Positions 51,133 through 61,333 of a stretch of DNA of 64,000 nucleotides are shown piece after piece (the stretch's first letter is position 1; each line of letters begins with the position of its first letter). The translations under genes were made by a program, and so were the position numbers. Source of the DNA: Pseudomonas azotoformans (GTDB taxonomy: Bacteria > Pseudomonadota > Gammaproteobacteria > Pseudomonadales > Pseudomonadaceae); assembly GCF_900103345.1 (NCBI RefSeq), contig NZ_LT629702.1, forward strand, positions 4,030,001 through 4,094,000, in the 5' to 3' direction. The notes beneath the pieces were generated by a model. It had not been told where the DNA came from. It saw only the letters and a list, made by a program, of their open reading frames with translations, and searched no databases.

Positions 51133-51167
51133 TTTAGACTGCATTTCAAATCTTGATCGTGTTCAAG

Positions 51168-52004
51168 TCAGTCTAATGTCGAGCCACTGACCGCCACACC
51201 ACGCTCCGGGAAGAATAGGCGCTGCAATTCAGCTCCCGGGTTCTCGGCACGCATGAACGTCTCGCCCACCAGGAACGAGTAAACGCCGCTGATCTCCATC
51301 AACTCAACATCGGCGCGGTTGACGATGCCACTCTCGGTAATCACCAGACGGTCACGCGGGATGCGCGGCAGCAGGTCGAGGGTGTTTTCCAGGCTGACTT
51401 CGAAGGTGTGCAGGTTACGGTTGTTGACCCCCACCAGCGGTGTGTCGAGGGTTTTCAGGGCGCGTTCCAACTCATCACCGTCGTGCACTTCCACCAGCAC
51501 GTCGAGGCCGACGCTTTTGGCGACGGCAGCCAGCTCGGCCATCTTCACGTCATCCAGCGCGGAAACGATCAGCAGCACGCAGTCGGCGCCCAGGGCACGG
51601 GCTTCGACGATCTGGTAAGGGTCGACCATGAAATCCTTGCGGATCACCGGCAACTTGCACGCGGCGCGAGCCTGCTGCAGGAACAGGTCGGAACCCTGGA
51701 AGTAGTCGATATCGGTCAACACGGACAGGCAAGTCGCCCCACCCTTCTCATAGCTGACGGCGATTTCCGATGGCACAAAGTGTTCGCGAATCACGCCTTT
51801 GCTCGGCGAGGCTTTCTTAACCTCGGCGATCACGGCCGGTTGCTTCTGCTTGGCCTGGGCGATCAATGCATTGGCGAAGCCGCGGGGTGCGTCGGCGATC
51901 TTTGCCTGGGCTTCCAACTCGGCCAGGCTCACGCGGGCACGGCGCTCGGCGACTTCTTCAGCCTTGCGGGCCAGGATCTTTTCCAGAACGGTTGGCACAC
52001 TCAT
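51168..52004 (-). CDS. trpC: Indole-3-glycerol phosphate synthase
   Basis: TrpC, 278 aa, monofunctional (no PRAI domain attached). TIM-barrel motifs: [15 protein letters not shown] with the catalytic lysine, [41 protein letters not shown] and [10 protein letters not shown]. The start overlaps the trpD stop by four bases (ATGA). It is last in trpE-G-D-C. Confidence 0.98.
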   Translation of the reverse strand: MSVPTVLEKILARKAEEVAERRARVSLAELEAQAKIADAPRGFANALIAQAKQKQPAVIAEVKKASPSKGVIREHFVPSEIAVSYEKGGATCLSVLTDIDYFQGSDLFLQQARAACKLPVIRKDFMVDPYQIVEARALGADCVLLIVSALDDVKMAELAAVAKSVGLDVLVEVHDGDELERALKTLDTPLVGVNNRNLHTFEVSLENTLDLLPRIPRDRLVITESGIVNRADVELMEISGVYSFLVGETFMRAENPGAELQRLFFPERGVAVSGSTLD

Positions 52005-53050
52005 CCTTCATTCTCCATCTTGAATACTGCGGTGAATGCTCCCAGCTCTTCGAGCTTCTCACGAGCCAGACCGGTGTGCAGCGCATCGTGGGCCAAGGCG
52101 ACACCTTCCTTAAGACTATAGGCGTGATCGGCTGCGTAAAGTGCCGCGCCAGCGTTCAAAACAATCATCTCAGCCGCTTTTTGCCCGTTCTCGGTCTTGC
52201 GACGCCCCAGGGCATCGCGAATCAGTTCCAGGGACGCCGCCGGGCTTTCCACCGCCAGGCCGTGCAGGCTCTGGCTCTTCATGCCCAAGTCTTCCGGTTC
52301 GACCCAGTATTCGGTGATCTGGTCATTCTTCAGCTCCGCCACGAAGGTCGGCGCTGCCAGGCTGAATTCGTCCAGGCCATCCTTGGAGTGCACCACCAGC
52401 ACATGCTTGCTGCCCAGGCGTTGCAGCACTTCGGCCAATGGTCGGCACAGCGCCTGGCTGAACACGCCCACCACCTGGTGTTTCACACCGGCCGGATTCG
52501 TAAGCGGGCCGAGCATGTTGAACAGGGTGCGCAGGCCGAGGTCCTTGCGCGGGCCGGCGGCGTGCTTCATCGCACCATGGTGGGACTGGGCAAACATGAA
52601 GCCAATGCCGACGCTGTCGATGCAGCGCGCCACTTGCACCGGGGTCAGGTTCAGGTAGATGCCCGCCGCTTCCAGCAAGTCGGCACTGCCGCTCTTGCCG
52701 GAGACCGCACGGTTACCATGCTTGGCCACGGTGCAGCCCGCCGCTGCGACGACAAAAGAAGACGCCGTCGACACGTTGAAAATGTTCGCACCGTCACCGC
52801 CGGTGCCAACCACGTCGACGACACCGTCGAGGGTCTTGAGCTCAACCTTGTCCGCCAACTCGCGCATCACCGACACGGCGCCGACAATCTCGTCGATGCT
52901 CTCGCTCTTCATACGCATGGCCATCATGAACGCGCCGATCTGCGCGTCGGTGCATTGACCGGTCATGATCTCGCGCATCACATCGCTCATTTCAGCGGTG
53001 CTCAGGTCCAGGTGGCCGACAATACGGCTCAGGGCAGTCTTGATATCCAT
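52001..53050 (-). CDS. trpD: Anthranilate phosphoribosyltransferase
   Basis: TrpD, 349 aa, couples anthranilate to [24 protein letters not shown] is the PRPP loop and [19 protein letters not shown] the anthranilate/magnesium site. It lies 9 bases after trpG and overlaps trpC by 4 bases. Confidence 0.98.
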   Translation of the reverse strand: MDIKTALSRIVGHLDLSTAEMSDVMREIMTGQCTDAQIGAFMMAMRMKSESIDEIVGAVSVMRELADKVELKTLDGVVDVVGTGGDGANIFNVSTASSFVVAAAGCTVAKHGNRAVSGKSGSADLLEAAGIYLNLTPVQVARCIDSVGIGFMFAQSHHGAMKHAAGPRKDLGLRTLFNMLGPLTNPAGVKHQVVGVFSQALCRPLAEVLQRLGSKHVLVVHSKDGLDEFSLAAPTFVAELKNDQITEYWVEPEDLGMKSQSLHGLAVESPAASLELIRDALGRRKTENGQKAAEMIVLNAGAALYAADHAYSLKEGVALAHDALHTGLAREKLEELGAFTAVFKMENEG

Positions 53051-53059
53051 GGAAAGTCC

Positions 53060-53653
53060 TTAGCGCGTGCCGCCGCTCTGCTTGAGAAAATTGGCGAACA
53101 GCTCGTAGCCCTGCTCGGTCAGGATCGACTCGGGGTGAAATTGCACCCCTTCGATATTCAGTGTCTTGTGGCGCAGGCCCATGATCTCGTCGACCGAGCC
53201 GTCCTCCAGTTGGGTCCAGGCGGTCAGTTCCAGGCAATCCGGCAGGGTTTCGCGCTTGACCACCAGCGAATGGTAGCGGGTCACGGTCACCGGCAAGTTA
53301 AGCCCATGGAACACGCCCTGATCATGATGGAATACCGGACTGGTCTTACCGTGCATCACCTGCCGTGCACGCACCACGTCACCGCCAAAGGCCTGGCCGA
53401 TGGACTGGTGGCCCAGGCATACGCCCAGGATCGGCAGCTTGCCGGCGAAATACTGGATCGCTTCCAGGGAAATGCCCGCCTCAGTCGGCGTGCACGGGCC
53501 GGGCGAAACCACGATGCGCTCCGGGTTCAGGGCAGCGATCTCGGCGACGGTCAGTTCGTCGTTGCGCACCACCTTGACCTCTGCACCCAGCTCGCCCAGG
53601 TACTGCACAACGTTGTAGGTAAAGGAATCGTAGTTATCAATCATCAGCAACAT
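53060..53653 (-). CDS. trpG: Anthranilate synthase glutamine amidotransferase subunit
   Basis: TrpG, 197 aa from [19 protein letters not shown]; an extension to 53695 is rejected as it would run into trpE. Class I amidotransferase: nucleophile in [13 protein letters not shown], His-Glu pair in [12 protein letters not shown]. It supplies ammonia to TrpE. It starts 10 bases after the trpE stop, so the two subunits are made together; there is no insertion at this junction. Confidence 0.97.
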   Translation of the reverse strand: MLLMIDNYDSFTYNVVQYLGELGAEVKVVRNDELTVAEIAALNPERIVVSPGPCTPTEAGISLEAIQYFAGKLPILGVCLGHQSIGQAFGGDVVRARQVMHGKTSPVFHHDQGVFHGLNLPVTVTRYHSLVVKRETLPDCLELTAWTQLEDGSVDEIMGLRHKTLNIEGVQFHPESILTEQGYELFANFLKQSGGTR

Positions 53654-53663
53654 GGGGGAAACC

Positions 53664-55145
53664 TCAGGAATTGGGGGTCTGTTCAGCCAGCGCAACGGCG
53701 CGGAACATCGCGCGGCGCTTGTTCAGGGTTTCTTCCCATTCGAGGGCCGGCACCGAGTCGGCGACAATCCCGCCACCGGCCTGCACGTGCAGCTCCCCGT
53801 CCTTGATCACGGCCGTGCGAATCGCAATGGCTGTGTCCATGTTGCCGTTCCAGGCGAAATAACCCACGGCGCCGCCGTAGACGCCGCGCTTGACCGGCTC
53901 CAGCTCGTCGATGATTTCCATCGCGCGGATCTTCGGCGCACCCGACAAGGTGCCCGCCGGCAGAATCGCGCGCAACGCGTCCATCGCGGTCAGGCCAGCC
54001 TTCAACTCGCCGGTAACGTTGGAGACGATATGCATCACATTGGAGTAACGCTCGATCACCATCTTCTCGGTGAGCTTCACCGAACCGATTTCCGAGACCC
54101 GCCCAGTGTCGTTACGGCCCAGGTCGATGAGCATCAGGTGCTCGGCGATTTCCTTGTCGTCGCTCAGCAGGTCTTCTTCCAGCGCCAGGTCGGCTTCTTC
54201 AGTCGCACCCCGTGGGCGCGTGCCGGCGATCGGGCGCACGGTGATCAGGTTGTCTTCGACACGTACCAGCACTTCTGGCGAGCTGCCTACCACGTGGAAG
54301 TCACCAAAGTTGAAGAAGTACATGTACGGCGTGGGGTTGAAGCAGCGCAATGCACGGTACAGATCGATCGGCGCAGCCTTGAAGTCGATGGACATACGTT
54401 GCGACGGCACCACCTGCATACAGTCACCGGCGAGGATGTATTCCTTGATGGTATCGACAGCGCGCTCGTAATCATCCTGGGTAAAGCTGGAGCGAAACAC
54501 CGGGTCGGCCGCCGGCGGACGGCTGAGGTCCAGGCCGCGACGCGGAGTGATCGGCTGGCGCAGTTTTTCCAGCAGGGCTTCGAGGCTGGCACGGCCTTGC
54601 TCGAACGCATCGGCCTGGGACGGGTCGGCAAGCACGATTGCGTGCATCTTGCCGGCGAGGTTGTCGAACACCACGACCGCATCGGAGACCATCAGCAGGA
54701 TGTCCGGCACGCCCAGCGGGTCCGGATTCGGGCACTTGCCCAAACGTTTTTCCACATAACGCACGCAGTCATAACCGAAGTACCCCACCAGGCCGCCGTT
54801 GAAGCGCGGCAGGCCGGCAATGGTCGGCACGTTGTAGCGCGCCTTGAAGGCTTCGACGAACGCCAACGGGTCTTCGACATCATGGCTTTCGATCTCGACG
54901 CCATCATGGGTAATGCTCACATGATGGTCATGTACCCGCAGCACCGTGCGGCACGGCAGGCCTATGATCGAGTAACGCCCCCACTTCTCGCCGCCCTGTA
55001 CCGACTCGAGCAGGTAGGAATTAGGCTCGTCGGCCAGTTTCAGATAGATCGACAGCGGCGTGTCGAAGTCGGCCAGGGTTTCGCAGGCCAGGGGAATGCG
55101 GTTGTAGCCGGCAGCGGCCAAACGCAGGAATTCTTCGCGGGTCAT
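53664..55145 (-). CDS. trpE: Anthranilate synthase component I
   Basis: TrpE, 493 aa. The tryptophan feedback site LLES is present ([19 protein letters not shown], residues about 40-58). The chorismate domain has [31 protein letters not shown] and [17 protein letters not shown]. It follows gph by 70 bases without a visible leader peptide or attenuator, so any control would have to act at the operon start or through other means. Confidence 0.98.
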   Translation of the reverse strand: MTREEFLRLAAAGYNRIPLACETLADFDTPLSIYLKLADEPNSYLLESVQGGEKWGRYSIIGLPCRTVLRVHDHHVSITHDGVEIESHDVEDPLAFVEAFKARYNVPTIAGLPRFNGGLVGYFGYDCVRYVEKRLGKCPNPDPLGVPDILLMVSDAVVVFDNLAGKMHAIVLADPSQADAFEQGRASLEALLEKLRQPITPRRGLDLSRPPAADPVFRSSFTQDDYERAVDTIKEYILAGDCMQVVPSQRMSIDFKAAPIDLYRALRCFNPTPYMYFFNFGDFHVVGSSPEVLVRVEDNLITVRPIAGTRPRGATEEADLALEEDLLSDDKEIAEHLMLIDLGRNDTGRVSEIGSVKLTEKMVIERYSNVMHIVSNVTGELKAGLTAMDALRAILPAGTLSGAPKIRAMEIIDELEPVKRGVYGGAVGYFAWNGNMDTAIAIRTAVIKDGELHVQAGGGIVADSVPALEWEETLNKRRAMFRAVALAEQTPNS

Positions 55146-55215
55146 GATATGCCTCGTGGCTTGAGGGTCTAACAGTCAGGTATGCAAACGTGCCGCAGGG
55201 CGCGGCCAGGATCAG

Positions 55216-56034
55216 TCAGGCGCGCCAACGCCAGCGGGCCAGGGCCTTGATGACTTTCATCCAGAGTTTGCGAGTGACCACCACGATGGAATTTCCAGAA
55301 GGGGACGGATCGGTATCGGGCAACGTTATCTCAGCGCCCGCTCCCAAGCAACCGGGGATTAACAGGCGCAGGTCATCAATGACCATTGCCGGCGACTCTT
55401 CGGCGATCGGCCGACCATGGTTATAGCCGTAGCTGAGGGCCACACACTGCACACCTGCGGCCTTCGCCGCCTGCACATCACTGCGCGAATCGCCGACAAA
55501 CAACGACTGCGAAGCCGGGATATTGGCCATTTTCATCACGAAAAACAGCGCCGCCGGGTCGGGTTTTTTCTGCGGCAGAGTGTCGCCACCGATGATCCAC
55601 CGGAAATACCGACCGATTTTCATCTGGTCCAGCAGCGGCGCGACGAAGCGTTCCGGCTTGTTGGTGATCAGGGCCATTTCTACGCCCTGCTTGCTCAGCC
55701 ATTTGAGGGTGTCACGCACGCCGGGGTAAACCACGGTCAGTTCGTGGCCGTCTTCATAGGCGGCGTTGAACAGTTCCAGGGCGTGTTCAGCCTCGACCTC
55801 ATCGACACCTTCGGCATCGATATGGTTGGCCAAGGCCCGGCGTACCAGCATGTGCACGCCGTTGCCGACCCACTCACGCACCGACTCGATCCCGGCGGGC
55901 TTGCGCCCCAGCTTGAGCAGCATCTCGTCCACCGCCGCCGCCAGGTCGGGCACCGAGTCGATCAAGGTACCGTCCAGATCGAACATCACCAGCCGTGGCA
56001 ATTTGCCGGGGAACAGCTGCTCAAAGCCGCTCAT
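55216..56034 (-). CDS. gph: Phosphoglycolate phosphatase (HAD family)
   Basis: Gph, 272 aa. HAD motifs: [19 protein letters not shown] (nucleophile Asp, residue about 19), [11 protein letters not shown] and [16 protein letters not shown]. The protein has about 30 extra C-terminal residues rich in Arg/Trp ([15 protein letters not shown]) compared with the basic fold. It removes phosphoglycolate formed from damaged DNA ends or side reactions. It overlaps rpe by four bases. Confidence 0.96.
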   Translation of the reverse strand: MSGFEQLFPGKLPRLVMFDLDGTLIDSVPDLAAAVDEMLLKLGRKPAGIESVREWVGNGVHMLVRRALANHIDAEGVDEVEAEHALELFNAAYEDGHELTVVYPGVRDTLKWLSKQGVEMALITNKPERFVAPLLDQMKIGRYFRWIIGGDTLPQKKPDPAALFFVMKMANIPASQSLFVGDSRSDVQAAKAAGVQCVALSYGYNHGRPIAEESPAMVIDDLRLLIPGCLGAGAEITLPDTDPSPSGNSIVVVTRKLWMKVIKALARWRWRA

Positions 56035-56705
56035 GGACGCGCCAGCGCCAGTTCGGCACGCATCTTGTCGATGACTTCCTGGTAGTCCGGTGCATTGAAG
56101 ATCGCCGAGCCGGCCACGAAAGTGTCGGCACCGGCCGCTGCGATTTCACGGATATTGTTGACGTTGACCCCGCCGTCGATCTCCAGGCGGATGTCGCGGC
56201 CGGAAGCATCGATCAGCGCGCGGGCTTCACGCAGCTTGTTCAGGGTGCCCGGAATGAACTTCTGCCCGCCAAAGCCTGGGTTGACGCTCATCAGCAGGAT
56301 CATGTCGACCTTGTCCATCACGTACTCGAGCACACTCAACGGCGTGGCCGGGTTGAACACCAGGCCCGCCTTGCAGCCGCCTTCGCGGATCAGTTGCAGG
56401 GTGCGGTCGACGTGCAGCGAGGCTTCCGGATGGAAGGTGATGTAGGTCGCGCCGGCTTCCACGAAGTCACCGATGATGCGATCCACCGGACTGACCATCA
56501 GGTGCGCATCGATCGGCGCGGTGATGCCATACTTGCGCAGCGCCGCACACACCATCGGGCCGATGGTCAGGTTGGGTACGTAGTGGTTGTCCATGACATC
56601 GAAGTGCACGAAGTCGGCACCCGCGGCCAACACCTTGTCCACTTCCTCACCCAGGCGGGCGAAGTCGGCGGAGAGAATCGATGGAGCAATGACGAAGGGC
56701 TGCAT
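56031..56705 (-). CDS. rpe: Ribulose-phosphate 3-epimerase
   Basis: Rpe, 224 aa from [19 protein letters not shown]; a longer reading to 56771 is rejected. [17 protein letters not shown] holds metal ligands; [12 protein letters not shown] and [11 protein letters not shown] complete the active site. It interconverts ribulose-5-P and xylulose-5-P. The ATGA overlap with gph and the run into trpE suggest one transcript. Confidence 0.98.
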   Translation of the reverse strand: MQPFVIAPSILSADFARLGEEVDKVLAAGADFVHFDVMDNHYVPNLTIGPMVCAALRKYGITAPIDAHLMVSPVDRIIGDFVEAGATYITFHPEASLHVDRTLQLIREGGCKAGLVFNPATPLSVLEYVMDKVDMILLMSVNPGFGGQKFIPGTLNKLREARALIDASGRDIRLEIDGGVNVNNIREIAAAGADTFVAGSAIFNAPDYQEVIDKMRAELALARP

Positions 56706-56789
56706 GACGCACCTTTTTTGAGCTAAATCACGATGGCGCGCATTGTATACCTCATGCTTTGCCGCGCGCACCGTGACCTAACTCAACGG

Positions 56790-57938
56790 TTAGTAAGCCG
56801 CCCGATAGATTTTCTCGATATCGGCCGCGCTGAGCTTGCGTGGATTGTTGCGCATCAAGCGCTCAATACCCGCCGCTTCTACCGCCATGGCTGGGATCGC
56901 GTCCTCGGGCACCCCGAAACTGCGCAAGCCCGCCGGGATCTCCACTGCGGCACACAGTCGCGTCATCGCCTCGACGGCTTGGTCGGCGGCATCGTTGACG
57001 CTCAAGCCGGTGACATTCACGCCCATCGCCTGGGCGATGTCCTGCATGCGCTCGACACAGGCCAGCTTGTTCCAGTGCATCACGTAGGGCAGCAACAACG
57101 CATTGCTCACGCCGTGGGCGATATTGAAGCGCCCACCCAGCGGATACGCCAACGCATGCACCGCCCCCACCCCGGCATTGCCGAACGCCATGCCGGCCAT
57201 CAGGCTGGCAGTGGCCATGTCGTCGCGGGCCTGCAGGTTGGCCGGGTTGGCGTAGGCCTTGGGCAATGCATTGGCGATCAGCTTGATCGCGCCAATCGCC
57301 AACGCATCAGTGATCGGCGAGGCATTCAGCGACAGGTAGGATTCGATGGCATGCACCAGCGCATCTACGCCACTGGCGGCGGTGACGCTGCGCGGGCAGG
57401 TCAGGGTCATTTGCGGGCTGATCAGCGCCACATCCGGGAGCAGGTAGTCGCTGACGATGCCTTTTTTAAGCTGTGCGGCCTTGTCGGAGAGGATCGCCAC
57501 ATTGGTCACCTCCGAACCCGTGCCGGCCGTGGTCGGGATGGCAATCAGCGGCGGGCCTTTGCGCGGCACCTGGTCGACGCCAAAGAGGTCCGCCAGCGCA
57601 CCGTGGTAACCGGCGTAGGCGGCAACACTTTTGGCGATATCGATGGCGCTGCCACCGCCCATGCCGATCAGGCCGTCATGCCCGCCTTCGCGGTAAGCGC
57701 GCATGCAATCTTCGACGATGGCGATTTCCGGGTCGGGCAGTACGCGGTCGAAAATTTCGTAGGTGCGCTCGCCCAAGTGTTCGAGGGCCAGCGCGACGGT
57801 GCCGGACTTGACCAGCGCGGCGTCGGTGACGATCAGCGGGTTGTCCACATCCAGGCGGGTGAGCTCAAAGGCCAGTTGTTCGATGGCGCCAGCGCCGGTC
57901 AGCAGTTTGTGGGCGATCTTGAATGAGGAAGTACTCAT
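56790..57938 (-). CDS. Iron-containing alcohol dehydrogenase
   Basis: 382 aa group III alcohol dehydrogenase (YiaY/FucO/AdhB fold). The NAD-binding motif GGGSAIDIAK, and metal ligands in GVDALVHAIESYLS and GVGAVHALAYPLGGRFNIAH (conserved Asp/His pattern) are intact. It lies 85 bases after a complete ABC importer gene set on the same strand, so it may process the imported substrate, for instance an amino alcohol or aldehyde, but the substrate cannot be read from the sequence. Confidence 0.93.
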   Translation of the reverse strand: MSTSSFKIAHKLLTGAGAIEQLAFELTRLDVDNPLIVTDAALVKSGTVALALEHLGERTYEIFDRVLPDPEIAIVEDCMRAYREGGHDGLIGMGGGSAIDIAKSVAAYAGYHGALADLFGVDQVPRKGPPLIAIPTTAGTGSEVTNVAILSDKAAQLKKGIVSDYLLPDVALISPQMTLTCPRSVTAASGVDALVHAIESYLSLNASPITDALAIGAIKLIANALPKAYANPANLQARDDMATASLMAGMAFGNAGVGAVHALAYPLGGRFNIAHGVSNALLLPYVMHWNKLACVERMQDIAQAMGVNVTGLSVNDAADQAVEAMTRLCAAVEIPAGLRSFGVPEDAIPAMAVEAAGIERLMRNNPRKLSAADIEKIYRAAY

Positions 57939-58023
57939 GTGCGCGGCCTCTTATTAAGAAATGGGCTGGCACAAGAGTAGCTCCTTATGGCGTGTTGTCA
58001 GCCATTCATCGGGCGAATGGTCT

Positions 58024-58848
58024 TTACACCTGCGCTGTACGCAATTTCTCGCTACGCCCACGCAGCCATTCCAGGGTCAACAACAGCAACACCGAGAAGG
58101 CAATCAACAAGGTTGCCGCCGCCGCGATCGTCGGGCTGAGGTTTTCGCGGATGCCGCTGAACATCTGGCGCGGCAAAGTCGCTTGCTCAGGGCCGGCGAG
58201 GAACAGCGTCACCACCACTTCATCGAACGACGTGGCGAAGGCAAACAGCGCGCCGGAAATTACCCCCGGCGCGATCAACGGCAAGGTCACCCGGCGGAAT
58301 GCCGTGAGTGGCGAAGCCCCGAGACTGGCGGCCGCCCGCACCAGGTTGTGGTTGAACCCCTGCAACGTGGCCGACACCGTGATGATCACAAACGGTACGC
58401 CCAGCACCGCATGCACCACGATCAACGAGAAGAAGCTGTTGCCCAGGCCCAACGGTGCAAAGAACAGGTAGCTGGCCACACCGATAATCACCACCGGCAC
58501 CACCATCGGTGAAATCACCAGCGCCATCACCAGCGCCTTGCCGGGGAAATTGCCACGGGTCAGCCCGATGGCCGCCAGAGTGCCGAAGACCATCGCCAAC
58601 ACCGTGGCCGCCGGCGCAACGATGATGCTGTTCTTCAGCGCCCGCATCCACTCGGCGGAGGCGAAGAAATCCTGGTACCAGTGCAGCGAAAAACCTTGCA
58701 GCGGGTACACCAGGAAACTGCCGCTGTTGAACGACAGCGGGATGATCACCAGCACCGGCAGGATCAAGAACAACAGGATCAAGCCGCAGAGGATCCGCAA
58801 GCTGTAGAACCAGACCCGTTCAACGGGCGACATATAAGGGCTCAGCAT
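58024..58848 (-). CDS. ABC transporter permease (PotC/YdcV type)
   Basis: 274 aa inner-membrane permease with six hydrophobic segments. The EAA loop that docks on the ATPase is VRAAASLGASPLTAFRRV (about residues 175-193). GAGGAGA 7 bases before the ATG at 58848 supports the start. It follows its partner permease by 12 bases. Confidence 0.94.
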   Translation of the reverse strand: MLSPYMSPVERVWFYSLRILCGLILLFLILPVLVIIPLSFNSGSFLVYPLQGFSLHWYQDFFASAEWMRALKNSIIVAPAATVLAMVFGTLAAIGLTRGNFPGKALVMALVISPMVVPVVIIGVASYLFFAPLGLGNSFFSLIVVHAVLGVPFVIITVSATLQGFNHNLVRAAASLGASPLTAFRRVTLPLIAPGVISGALFAFATSFDEVVVTLFLAGPEQATLPRQMFSGIRENLSPTIAAAATLLIAFSVLLLLTLEWLRGRSEKLRTAQV

Positions 58849-58860
58849 CGCAAGGTCTCC

Positions 58861-60093
58861 TCAGCTCAGGCGCAGGCGACTGGCGCCCACCAGCCGGTTG
58901 TAGATCAGGTACAGCACCACGGTGGCCAGCAGCAGCAAGCCGCCCAACGCCGTCGCCATGCCCCAGTTGATACTGGTGTTGGTGTAGAACGCCACGAAGT
59001 AGCTGACCATCTGGTCGTTCGGGCTGCCCAGCAGGGCCGGGGTGATGTAGTAACCAATCGCCAGGATGAACACCAATAGGCAGCCGGCGCCGACGCCGGC
59101 ATAGGTCTGCGGGAAGTACACGCGCCAGAAGCTGGTGAACGGGTGGCAACCCAGGGAAATAGCCGCACGCATGTAGGTGGGCGAGATGCCCTTCATCACG
59201 CTGTAGATCGGCAGGATCATGAACGGCAGCAGAATGTGCACCATCGAGATGTAGACCCCGGTGCGGTTGAACACCAGCTCCAAGGGTTTATCGATCAGGC
59301 CCATGCCCATCAACGCGCTGTTGATCAGGCCGCCCGATTGCAGCAACACGATCCACGCCGCTACCCGTACCAGGATCGAGGTCCAGAACGGCAACAACAC
59401 CAGGATCATCAGCAAGTTGCTCTTGCGCGCCGGCAGGTTGGCCAGCAGGTACGCCAAGGGATAGGCCAGCAGCAGGCAGATGGCCGTAATCACCAGGCCC
59501 ATCCAGAAGGTACGGGCGAAGATGTCCAGGTAGATCGCCTGGTCCGGCGTGGCCGGGGCGACTTCGCCAAGGTCGTCGATGCGATGGTCGACGGCCGCCA
59601 GCAGGTAGAACGGCGTCAGACTGCTGGTGTTGCGCCGGATCGCCTGCCAGTACGCCGGGTCGCCCCAGCGTTCATCGAGGTTTTCCAACGCTTCTTTATA
59701 AGAGCCGGGCGCTTCACTGAACGGCAGCGCCCGCGCGGTTTTGGTCAGCAGGCTGCGGTAGCCGGCCAGTTCCATGTTCAAGCGCTTGGACAGATCGCCC
59801 AGGGTCTGGTTCTTGCGCGCTTCGCCCAGATCCTCGCTGAGGGCCTGGTACACCGGTTCACCCGGCAAGCCACGGCCGTCCCAGGCCGTCACCGCAACCA
59901 CGGTACGCGGCAAGCCACCCACCACTTCCTGGTTGCCGACGCTCTTGAACAGCAACGCAATGATCGGCACCAGGAACACCAGCAGCAAGAACAGCACCAG
60001 CGGCGCAATCAAGGCCTGGGCCTTCCAGCGATTGAGCCGCTCGGCACGCGCCAGGCGCTGTTTTAGAGTGGGACTGGGAGCAGCGATGACCAT
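58861..60093 (-). CDS. ABC transporter permease (PotB/YdcU type)
   Basis: 410 aa, longer than the usual 280-310 aa. TM1 is at about 30-50; a roughly 150-residue soluble insert follows (KSVGNQEVVGGLPRTVVAV onward, ending near FARTFWMGL), then five more helices with the EAA loop MRAAISLGCHPFTSFWRVY. The large periplasmic insert between TM1 and TM2 is seen in a subset of spermidine/putrescine-type permeases. It is separated from the binding-protein gene by a paired REP element. Confidence 0.93.
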   Translation of the reverse strand: MVIAAPSPTLKQRLARAERLNRWKAQALIAPLVLFLLLVFLVPIIALLFKSVGNQEVVGGLPRTVVAVTAWDGRGLPGEPVYQALSEDLGEARKNQTLGDLSKRLNMELAGYRSLLTKTARALPFSEAPGSYKEALENLDERWGDPAYWQAIRRNTSSLTPFYLLAAVDHRIDDLGEVAPATPDQAIYLDIFARTFWMGLVITAICLLLAYPLAYLLANLPARKSNLLMILVLLPFWTSILVRVAAWIVLLQSGGLINSALMGMGLIDKPLELVFNRTGVYISMVHILLPFMILPIYSVMKGISPTYMRAAISLGCHPFTSFWRVYFPQTYAGVGAGCLLVFILAIGYYITPALLGSPNDQMVSYFVAFYTNTSINWGMATALGGLLLLATVVLYLIYNRLVGASRLRLS

Positions 60094-60131
60094 GACAAAC
60101 TCCGGATATTAAAAATGAATCGCTATCCCTC

Positions 60132-60231
60132 TGTAGGAGCGAGCTTGCTCGCGAAGAACCTGAGAGCGCCGCGTCAAACCAGACACGCTGCGTTTTCGTT
60201 AACGATCTTCGCGAGCAAGCTCGCTCCTACA
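60132..60231. repeat. Paired REP element (REPIN), TGTAGGAGCGAGC type, inside the ABC operon
   Basis: Inverse arms at 60132-60155 and 60208-60231, same sequence type as the element at 48886, separated by 52 bases. It lies between the binding-protein and permease genes; such stems can protect upstream mRNA from 3' exonucleases and raise binding-protein yield over permeases. Confidence 0.95.
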
Positions 60232-60249
60232 GGGGTTCACACACAGTTG

Positions 60250-61290
60250 TTACTTGGCCGCCCAAGAGTTGAAGCGCTGCTCCAGCTGCTCGCCGTTATC
60301 CGCCCAGAAGCTCACATCGATCTGCACCTGGTTGGCGATGTTTTCCGGGGTGGTCGGCATGTCCTTGAGGATGTCCTTGGCCAGCAACGGCACGGCTTGG
60401 GTGTTGGCCGGGCCGTAGGCGATGTTTTCCGAGTAGGTCTTCTGTTGCTGAGGTTGTACCGAGAAGGCGATGAATTTCTTCGCCGCTTCGGCACGGTCCT
60501 TGGCCAGGCCTTTAGGGATGGCCCAGGCGTCGAAGTCGTAGATGCCGCCGTTCCACACCACCTTGAGGTTGCTTTCTTTCTGTACGGCGGCGATGCGGCC
60601 GTTGTAGGCCGAGCTCATCACCACATCACCGGAAGCGAGGTACTGCGGCGGCTGTGCGCCGGCTTCCCACCACTGGATCGACGGTTTGAGTTCATCGAGT
60701 TTCTTGAATGCACGGTCCTGGCCATCTTTACCGGCCAACACTTTGTACACGTCTTTCGGCGCCACGCCGTCGGCCATCAAGGCGAATTCCAGGGTGTACT
60801 TGGCGCCTTTACGCAGGCCGCGCTTGCCCGGGAATTTCTTGGTGTCCCAGAAATCTGCCCAACTGGTGGGGGCGGAGGTGAGTTTGTCGGCGTTGTAGGC
60901 CAGCACGGTCGACCACACGAAGAAACCCACGCCGCAAGGCTGGATCGCGCCTTTCACGTAGTCGGCGGTGTTGCCGAACAGTTTCGGGTCCAGCGGCTCG
61001 AACATGTCTTCGTCGCAACCGCGGGACAGTTCCGGCGATTCCACTTCCACCAGGTCCCAGGACACGCTTTTGGTGTCGACCATGGCTTTCACCTTGGCCA
61101 TTTCACCGTTGTACTCGCCGGCGACGATCTTGCCATTGCCCGCTCTTTCCCACGGCGCGTAGAACGCCTTGACCTGGGCCGCCTTGTTCGCGCCACCGAA
61201 GGACACGACCGTCAGGTCCGGGCCGGCCATGGCCTGGGTTGCGCCGATCAAGCCAATGGCCAGCGCCGAATACTTAAGGGATCTCAACAT
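60250..61290 (-). CDS. Periplasmic substrate-binding protein, PotD/YdcS-like
   Basis: 346 aa from MLRSLKYSALAIGLIGATQA; signal peptide with predicted cleavage after AMA (about residue 22) before GPDLTVVSFGG. Type II binding-protein fold; VSWDLVEVESPELSRGC and ASGDVVMSSAYNGRIAA are typical of the polyamine/putrescine/GABA family. Substrate likely a small organic cation or amine, by family only. It lies 43 bases after the ATPase gene. Confidence 0.93.
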   Translation of the reverse strand: MLRSLKYSALAIGLIGATQAMAGPDLTVVSFGGANKAAQVKAFYAPWERAGNGKIVAGEYNGEMAKVKAMVDTKSVSWDLVEVESPELSRGCDEDMFEPLDPKLFGNTADYVKGAIQPCGVGFFVWSTVLAYNADKLTSAPTSWADFWDTKKFPGKRGLRKGAKYTLEFALMADGVAPKDVYKVLAGKDGQDRAFKKLDELKPSIQWWEAGAQPPQYLASGDVVMSSAYNGRIAAVQKESNLKVVWNGGIYDFDAWAIPKGLAKDRAEAAKKFIAFSVQPQQQKTYSENIAYGPANTQAVPLLAKDILKDMPTTPENIANQVQIDVSFWADNGEQLEQRFNSWAAK

Positions 61291-61333
61291 TGTTGTTCTC
61301 TCCACGTGCAGGGTTGGTGAAGCCAGGGGGCGA

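Noticed and set aside
51866..53806. 646-codon plus-strand frame opposite trpC, trpD and trpG
   Set aside because: Shadow of three well-supported trp genes; rich in His/Gln/Arg as expected of antisense translation.
55146..55215. A trp leader peptide/attenuator before trpE
   Set aside because: The 70-base gap has no short ORF with tandem Trp codons and no terminator hairpin.
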